64,000 nt of DNA, taken from Nilaparvata lugens. Its lineage: Eukaryota; Arthropoda; Insecta; Hemiptera; Delphacidae. The position numbers were made by a program, and so were the translations under genes. Within the stretch, counting starts at the first letter, position 1, and every line of letters begins with the position of its first letter. The DNA lies in NCBI RefSeq assembly GCF_014356525.2, contig NC_052505.1, positions 17,710,385-17,774,384 of the forward strand, written 5' to 3'. Shown piece by piece: positions 57,893 through 64,000 of this stretch. The notes below the pieces were generated by a model that saw only the letters and a program-made list of their open reading frames with translations, was not told the origin of the DNA and made no database searches.

Positions 57893-58385
57893 ATTGAACA
57901 GACATTATAGAGTTGGATTTGAATTAAAATTTTAGAGATTGATTGAGTAATATTGATTATATACAATACTAAAGAACAGAGAATCTTGAGATGGGGAGAT
58001 GAATATGTGTATAAGGGAGAATGAAGATGGGATGTGGAAAATGGATGAATGAATGGAATGAAGAATGGAAAGGAAGGAAGATTAGAATAGAGATAGTGAG
58101 TGAGAGAGAAGAAGAAAGAGAGAGAGTGTGAGAACAATCATTATAGAGTTGGATTTAAATTAAAATTTTAGAAATTGATTGGGTAATATTGGCAATATAC
58201 AATACTAAAGAACAGAAAATCTTGAGGTGGGAAGATGAATATTATGTATTCTGTAGAATGGAGATGGGATGTGGAAAATGGATGAATGAATGGAATGGAA
58301 ATGGAAAGGAAGGGAGATTAGAATAGAGATAGTGAGTGAGAGAGAGAAAGAAAGAGAGAGAGTGTGTAAGAGATTAAGAGAGTGT
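57893..58385. repeat. Tandem duplication of a ~236-bp block
   Basis: CATTATAGAGTTGGATTTGA starts at 57903 and 58139. Both units continue through AATACTAAAGAACAGA, GATGGGATGTGGAAAATGGA and a GA-rich end. Confidence 0.9.
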
Positions 58386-58499
58386 GTGAGAGAGAGAGAT
58401 ATGCAATCAGTTCTGATAGGTTGAAGTGAATGCCATGATGCGTCCAAGCATGGGCTCAAATTTCGGCCATGGATTATTCAAAGCTCACTGACTTGATAT

Positions 58500-58690
58500 G
58501 AGCTATGAGTGAGGACACATTTGAGGAGAGACTCACATATGAGGACTGTTTCACATATGAGGAAGTGAGACACATACTGACGAGTGTCTCACATATGACG
58601 GAGTGAGTCTCATATGAGGAGAGAGTCACGTATGAGCAGTGTCACATTATTTGAGGAGTGAGTAGATTTAGGGAGTGAGTGAGTCACAGC
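58500..58690. repeat. Degenerate ~25-30-bp repeat CACATATGAGGA
   Basis: Seven or so variants of TCACATATGAGGAGTGAG spread over 190 bp. Confidence 0.75.
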
Positions 58691-59104
58691 TGTGTGTACT
58701 GTCCATATGCAACCAAACCACATAAATCGGTTGAGCTGCCTGCTTTGCAACCCTGATTCCCTGCTATATCACACTATTCAGTCATTGACTTATGAGCAGT
58801 CATATTTTGGGCATTATCCAGTCATTGGTTTCAGGTTTCAGTCAACTGTATGAGTGGTTCAGCTTTTGCGTTGTTCGGTCGGTATGGCGTTACAGTGTTA
58901 CAAAAAGTATTCTATTCAATTAATTATATTATTAAAACAAGCTATATTAATTCACTCTACAGTATTTGGAGTGATAAAAGTGTGAACTCTGATGTAGGTT
59001 GGACATGCTTTTTTTCTACATAAAAAAGACTCTGATGAGTCATCTTGCTTTCCTTAGTTCTCACTATCATCTAGGATACAGCGAATAAAAAGTTAGGACA
59101 TCTA

Positions 59105-59275
59105 GGTAGGACAACAAATGTGTTATCGGATGGGCACGTTAAACTGTCGGTCCCGGCTGAAGTATGACAGTCGTAAGGCCCATTGACGGCTTAAATTATA
59201 TATTCAGGCGGTGGGACCTTCCCGCAAGGGACTCCCCACCAACAAAAGCCATACGAATTTACTTTTACTGTCAAA
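59105..59275. repeat. Dispersed repeat family I, forward copy
   Basis: CGGATGGGCACGTTAAACTG through GGGACTCCCCACCAAC and CATACGAATTT; complementary to 56960-57095. Confidence 0.8.
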
Positions 59276-59444
59276 TAAAAAGTTACTCCTAATCTTGAAA
59301 ACATTCATAGAAATAGAATGTTTGAATTTAATATTATTCCTGAGAATTTTTTCATTTTAATAATATCATCTCCCTCTATAATGAACCCTTTTTCATCTCC
59401 ACACACTGTTACTGAACATGTAATTGAGGAGGAACAATTGCATG

Positions 59445-59535
59445 CATGAAACTGATTTTTGCCAATCCCGGGATTGATATTGGATAATCACGAAATACCG
59501 GGATTGGAGATCAGTCCCGGGATTTACATCCCTAA
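59445..59535. repeat. hAT-like terminus, second copy
   Basis: ACTGATTTTTGCCAATCCCG to GGATTTACATCCCTAAC, the same order as 1-117 with an internal 20-bp deletion. Confidence 0.6.
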
Positions 59536-59639
59536 CTGTACAGCATTTGTTTTGGACTTTATTTAATAATGATATTATTCTTAACTAATTTACATATCTA
59601 AATTTACAGCATTTCACCTGAATTTTCATTTCATACAGG

Positions 59640-59816
59640 TTGTTTTTAATTAATTGATTGATTGATTGACTTGTTCTTCTTCTTGTATTTTTTGTTGTTG
59701 TTTATATTTATGAACAATTTATTGTTTTTATTGTTGTTTTTATTGTTTTGACGAACTGCCAAACATTGTAAAATATGTACATGCAAAGAATAAATTATTA
59801 TTATTATTATTATTAT
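59640..59816. repeat. Retroelement 3' tail with (ATT)n
   Basis: GAACTGCCAAACATTGTAAA, ATATGTACATGCAAAGAATA then (ATT)n; typical 3' UTR end of a non-LTR element. No coding part attached. Confidence 0.5.
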
Positions 59817-59882
59817 GACTCCATGCTTTTGGGAGCAGGATTTTTGCATTCTAATCCCAATCTAATCTAACTCAAATAGCAA

Positions 59883-60612
59883 AAATCTGGTGTGGCGCAC
59901 TCACACAACTTCCCTTGCCGTTACCTGACGCTAGTGTTCACGCACATCTCGAGTCTACTATTCAAAGATCTGAGTCAGCTGGTAACAGGACGCTGGACGC
60001 AGGACGCTGGAGACACACGAGGTCTGCTATCTCTTCATAGTGAATGATTTGATAGAATCAACAGTTGCCAACAGTTTGCAATTGAATAATCACATTTTCT
60101 CGAATTTCGAGCTTATTCTTAATTTTAGGTGAAAATGTTTCTGAATATTAATCGTAGAGATTTATATGCCCAATCTTTTCCACTTGGAATTTATTTGTTC
60201 AAATTGTATCTGAAGCCTGATAATTATTGGGAATCTAAAATCAAACTTTGCATAGATGGGGCGAAGCTCCTGAAACTTTTATAGATATGGGACTTGTGGC
60301 AGTTGATAGATTTTTTAGGTATGAATTTGATCAGAATCGTCGGAGCCGTTTTCGGGAAAATCGCGAAAAACCCTGTTTTTTACAACATTTTCAGAAAACA
60401 TCGAATCCTCATATTGTGATGACCTTAAGTTCCAAATTGCAAGTCATTTCTTTAATTGGGAAATGAGATATTGTGTACACAGACCCACATCCAGAAACCA
60501 CTTTTTTGGACTCAGGGACCTTGAAACGTAGAAAATTTTTGAAATTGGGGTACCTTAATTTTTTCGGAAAGCAATACTTCCCTTACCTATGTTGATAGGG
60601 CAAGGAAACTAC
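59883..60612. repeat. Family A-related repeat, subfamily 2, copy 2
   Basis: Matches 18705-19540 in order and orientation (AATCTGGTGTGGCGCACTC start, CTGACGCTAGTGTTC). It lacks the CA array and retains the terminal GGAAAGCAATACTTCC hairpin and GATAGGGCAAGGAAA. Confidence 0.85.
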
Positions 60613-60639
60613 AAAGGTTACCTCATTTCTCCTCTCCCT

Positions 60640-61070
60640 ATCATCAGTCGAATTGAGTAATAAACTCAGTAGTGAGAGAGTGAAGGGTTATTGAGAAGTT
60701 GGAAGAGAGAAAATAATATATTATCAATATGGTGTACTTCTTGTATGAATCAATCAATAATGAATGCTTGTATCATATATCGGATATGTCGTTCACAAGT
60801 CTGCTCATTCATGCTCTTAATCTGCTCAATCATTGTTGTGAATAAATAAATAAAGTTACTGAGATTCATTGGCTTCAAACTCACTTTCCTCCCTGCACCA
60901 TTTGAGCTTTCATCAATCATGATCAATAGTAATAAAATAATTAATCCAACATTAATAATTATCATGATCTATAACATGGATTGCTGATCCTACAATCAAA
61001 AATTCCCTATTTGTTCTTCAATACAATAACTACAAAAAAGAAAGCTTTTAGCAAAAACAAATTCAAATAC
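60640..61070. other. No gene recognised
   Basis: AT-rich DNA with short unassigned frames. Confidence 0.5.
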
Positions 61071-61077
61071 ATACTTA

Positions 61078-61645
61078 TTGACCGAGCGAAGTGGGGTCTA
61101 AGATTCAAGTCGACGGTTTGTCATTTCTCTAAATGTTTATATGTTTTTATGTTGCGCATTTACGGCGAAACGCGGTAATAGATTCTCATGAAATTTGACA
61201 GGTATGTTCCTTTTTAAATTGCGCGTCGACGTATATACACGGTTTTTGGAAATTTTGCATTTCAAGGATAATATAAAAGGAAAAAGGAGCCTCCTTCATA
61301 CGCCAATATTACCGTAAAAATCAGACTATAGAATTATTCATCATAAATCAGCTGTCTAGTGGACTATTATACTACCCGTTCAAAAACATCGAACATCTTG
61401 AAAATTGTATCTTTCCATCAACGTTGTAGACACTTGCAGCCAGACCTGATAATAGCGCTCACACTCACATTCCGGGACGACACGTCACGGTAAAATATAG
61501 GACAGAAAGCTCTGTCCTATGTTTATTTAGGATTTTTCCTAGACATTTTTAATTGATAAATTATTTATTAATCTTCGAGAAAACATAACAACAGGTCAAT
61601 TTAACTCACTGAGCGCGAGGTCTACTGTTCACAGAACTACCAGTT
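61078..61645. repeat. Dispersed repeat family C, copy 3
   Basis: About 568 bp and highly similar to the 42671 copy throughout, including CATTCCGGGACGACACGTCA. A solo terminal fragment (GAGGTCTACTGTTCGCCGAA) also occurs at 38919-38945. Confidence 0.88.
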
Positions 61646-61799
61646 TATCTACAAGTGAAGAACAACTCTCCAAAAGTATTTAAGCCCAGGTGATGATCAG
61701 GGATGAATGATTATAATAGTACAAACGTTTCTATGCGTGAAGATTTCATTAATGAATCAATAGAGAGATGATGGATAGCAGAAATGATACTTGATTATT

Positions 61800-61820
61800 T
61801 GATTCATAATAATAATAATG

Positions 61821-61851
<31 letters not shown>

Positions 61852-61868
61852 TAATAATAATAATAATA

Positions 61869-61904
<36 letters not shown>

Positions 61905-61922
61905 TAAAAATAATAATAATAC
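61800..61922. repeat. (AAT)n microsatellite
   Basis: AAT triplets with GAT breaks. The Ile/Tyr-rich minus-strand open frame is an artefact. Confidence 0.97.
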
Positions 61923-62379
61923 AGAATTATCAATCGATATAGAAAAATACTATCTCTAAAATCATTACTTTTCAAATATTTGAATCGACCGTCACCTGTT
62001 AGCATCGATTGACATGATCTACTAACTCAAATTGCTCAAAAAACACGTGATATGCATTCAAGATACTACAAACCTCTCAATGGATCCCAATTAAGAGGAA
62101 CTTATGGTTTCAGGTTTCTGGTTATCAGGCTATTTATTCTGGTTATCAGGTTTCTTACAGCAATAAGATGCAAGACAAATGCTAAGCAATTAAGTCATCA
62201 AGTTTCACACAGCTATTAGCAAGTGAGAGATCACTTCACACTGTCAGCTCTCGTTGTGAGTTACATCAATGCTCACCATTTCCAACCAATGCTGACAGTT
62301 TTAAGTGAAATTGACAATAGCTAGTACCTCCATTTTGAAATTGATACCACACGCTATTCAAGGAAAGTGAGACTGTGTG

Positions 62380-62910
62380 TTTATATAAGAGAGAGAAAGA
62401 GTGATAGAGAGAGTGAGCGAAGGGTTAGTGAGTGGTTGAGAGAGAAAGAGAGAGACAGTGTGTGTGAGATAGAGAGAGTCAAGGGTTGGTGAGAGATGAA
62501 GAGAGCGAGAGTGTGAGAGAGAGTCAAGTGTTAGTGAGAAATTGAGAGAGAGTCAAGAGTTAGTCAGAAATTGAGAAAGAAAGAGACAGTGTGTGTGAGA
62601 GAAGAGGGTTAGAGGGAAGTTAAGAGAGCGGAGACAGTATGTGTGTGAGAGAGAGTCAAGTGTTGGTGAGAGATTAAGAAAGAGAGAGACAGTGTGTGTG
62701 AGAGAGAAGGGTAAGAGAAAAGTTGAGAGAGGGTGACAGTATGTGTGTGAGAGAGAGTTAAGGGTTAGTGAGAAGTTGAGAAAGAGAGAGACAGTGTGTG
62801 TGAGAGAGAAGGGTAAGAGAAAAGTTGAGAGAGGTTGACAATATGTGTATGAGAAATAGTTAAGGGTTAGTGAGAAGTTGAGAGAGAGAGAAAGAAAGAA
62901 AGATTGATTG
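62380..62910. repeat. GA-rich minisatellite
   Basis: Alternating units around AAGGGTTAGTGAGAAGTTGA and GACAGTGTGTGTGAGAGA, with dimers of about 104 bp in the right half. Continues at 63235-63530 and 63855-64000. The 146-codon minus-strand frame across it is low complexity. Confidence 0.9.
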
Positions 62911-63234
62911 TTATATTTTTCTCTTGGCAGGGTAGAAACCATTTGGTTCCCTATACCACCCAACCAGACCAACACAATATTATATAGCATCAATATAAGT
63001 AGTCTACTTCTAAAACAACAAAATTAAAATAAAAAGGGAAATTGTCATGATAAAAGCAATTTAAAAGATTTGTTCAAGTGTTAACTTAGCGAAAGTTAAA
63101 AATTTAATAAAAGTATTTATATTGTCTTCACTTTGTAAAAATAAATTTGAGGAATAATGAAATTAAACTGTTCATTTGACAACTAAAATTAAACTGTTGA
63201 CTTGATAACTAAAAAAAGAAAAATATTAATGTTA

Positions 63235-63447
63235 AAAGTTGAGAGAGAGAGAGGCAGTGTGTGTGAGAGAAAGAAATATTCATCGAATGATTGCCTTTCA
63301 ATCAATCAATCAATCTTTTCCAGAGAGAGAAAGAGAGGAAAAATGAGAAACTCTAGGGTTAGTGAGAAGTTAAGAGAGACAGACAGTGTGTATTTGAGAG
63401 ATAGTGACGAGATAGAGACTGTATGCTAGAGAGATAGATAGATAGAT

Positions 63448-63510
<63 letters not shown>
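63235..63510. repeat. GA-rich minisatellite and (GA)n
   Basis: The same vocabulary as 62380-62910, ending in (GATA)n and a 50-bp (GA)n run at 63450-63510. Confidence 0.9.
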
Positions 63511-63584
63511 TTGATTGATTATATGCCTTTATGAGGGCGGAGTTAGGTCTCCTAATCCTCTCTGCCTCAAAACCCTCAATAGAT

Positions 63585-63855
63585 TAGATTAGATTAATTA
63601 GATTCCTTTATTTATGTATGTTACAATAATTACTGGCTCATAAACTAATTTACATTAAATCACGATGATGCTAGTTATCAAAAGAATTTCACAAAGTATA
63701 AATGATTAATCAATGACAATAAAAATTGAATTCAATCAAAATAACGATAATATAATAATGTGATGTAACTTCATAAATCGGCGGTGTTTCAACAAGTAAT
63801 TGCCGATTCTCTAAGAAGGATATAAAATATCCTTCCCATTAACACACGACCGGGA
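63585..63855. repeat. Family B-related repeat, copy 2
   Basis: Near-identical to 57430-57690, with a short insertion at TAATTGCCGATTCTC. It is embedded in GA-rich minisatellite. Confidence 0.88.
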
Positions 63856-64000
63856 GAGAGAGAGAGATAGAGCGAGAGAGTCAAGGGTTAGTGAAAAGTT
63901 GAGAGAGAGAGACAGACAGTGTGTATTTGAGAGAGAGTGACGAGAGAGAGAGAGAGACTGTACGTGCAAGAGAGGTAGATAGATAGATAGAGAGAGAGTG
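63856..64000. repeat. GA-rich minisatellite, runs off the window
   Basis: Continuation of the same array after the family B-related copy. Confidence 0.9.

Noticed and set aside
62553..62993. 146-codon minus-strand frame
   Set aside because: Low-complexity Leu/Ser/Thr repeat from GA-rich minisatellite.

Overview
This is an AT-rich, intron- and repeat-dominated stretch of an animal nuclear genome, assembled with one 100-N scaffold gap (23901-24000). The only confidently recognised host gene is the first coding exon of an insect tachykinin-type neuropeptide receptor (52478-52905, minus strand). Its high similarity to Drosophila TkR99D, as I remember it, points to an insect. The style of the interspersed repeats and the capsid-like and nuclease-like fossil proteins remind me of hemipterans (planthopper or aphid genomes). 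That is recollection, not a search result.

Layout. 1-19.5 kb: no host gene recognised. It holds a hAT-like end, several foldback or TIR elements (879-1078, 7487-7905, 8876-9475 with transposase remnants, 10131-10348, 12406-12690 with a 7-bp target duplication), purine/pyrimidine microsatellites (10.6-11.3, 15.7-17.4 kb), a 33-bp minisatellite and a degenerate tandem array (17.4-18.7 kb). 19.7-23.2 kb: a cluster of decayed, intronless, minus-strand genes: an OB-like small protein, two small ORFs, a nuclease-like protein with a TATA+TCAGT promoter, and a capsid-like protein. All main genes carry frameshifts, and the cluster looks like a fossil virus-like or large DNA element. 24.0-24.7 kb, next to the gap: a short C-terminal coding tail and a GC-rich repeated block with inverted CCAAT boxes, GC boxes and YY1-like motifs, foreign to its surroundings.

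25-51 kb: nested mobile elements. These include two ~1-kb repeats in inverted orientation (25.6-26.6 and 28.5-29.5 kb), two 3' ends of one non-LTR retrotransposon family (26.7 and 40.5 kb), a TTAA-flanked piggyBac-like non-autonomous element nested in another inverted-repeat element (31.1-32.4 kb), a 54-bp-arm perfect hairpin (36.8 kb), an 876-bp foldback element with satellite arms (41.7-42.6 kb), and an array of ~170-bp repeats (44.9-45.6 kb).

51-53.3 kb: the receptor exon. Two extra copies of the exon 3' end plus splice donor lie in the intron, and a minisatellite lies just upstream. 53.3-64 kb: minisatellites (a 20-bp unit with 260-bp higher-order periodicity at 56.0-56.8 kb; GA-rich arrays), duplicated blocks and more dispersed repeats. 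No tRNA, rRNA or CRISPR locus is supported; one tRNA-like SINE head is possible. Later exons of the receptor are not visible here and presumably lie beyond a long intron toward lower coordinates.
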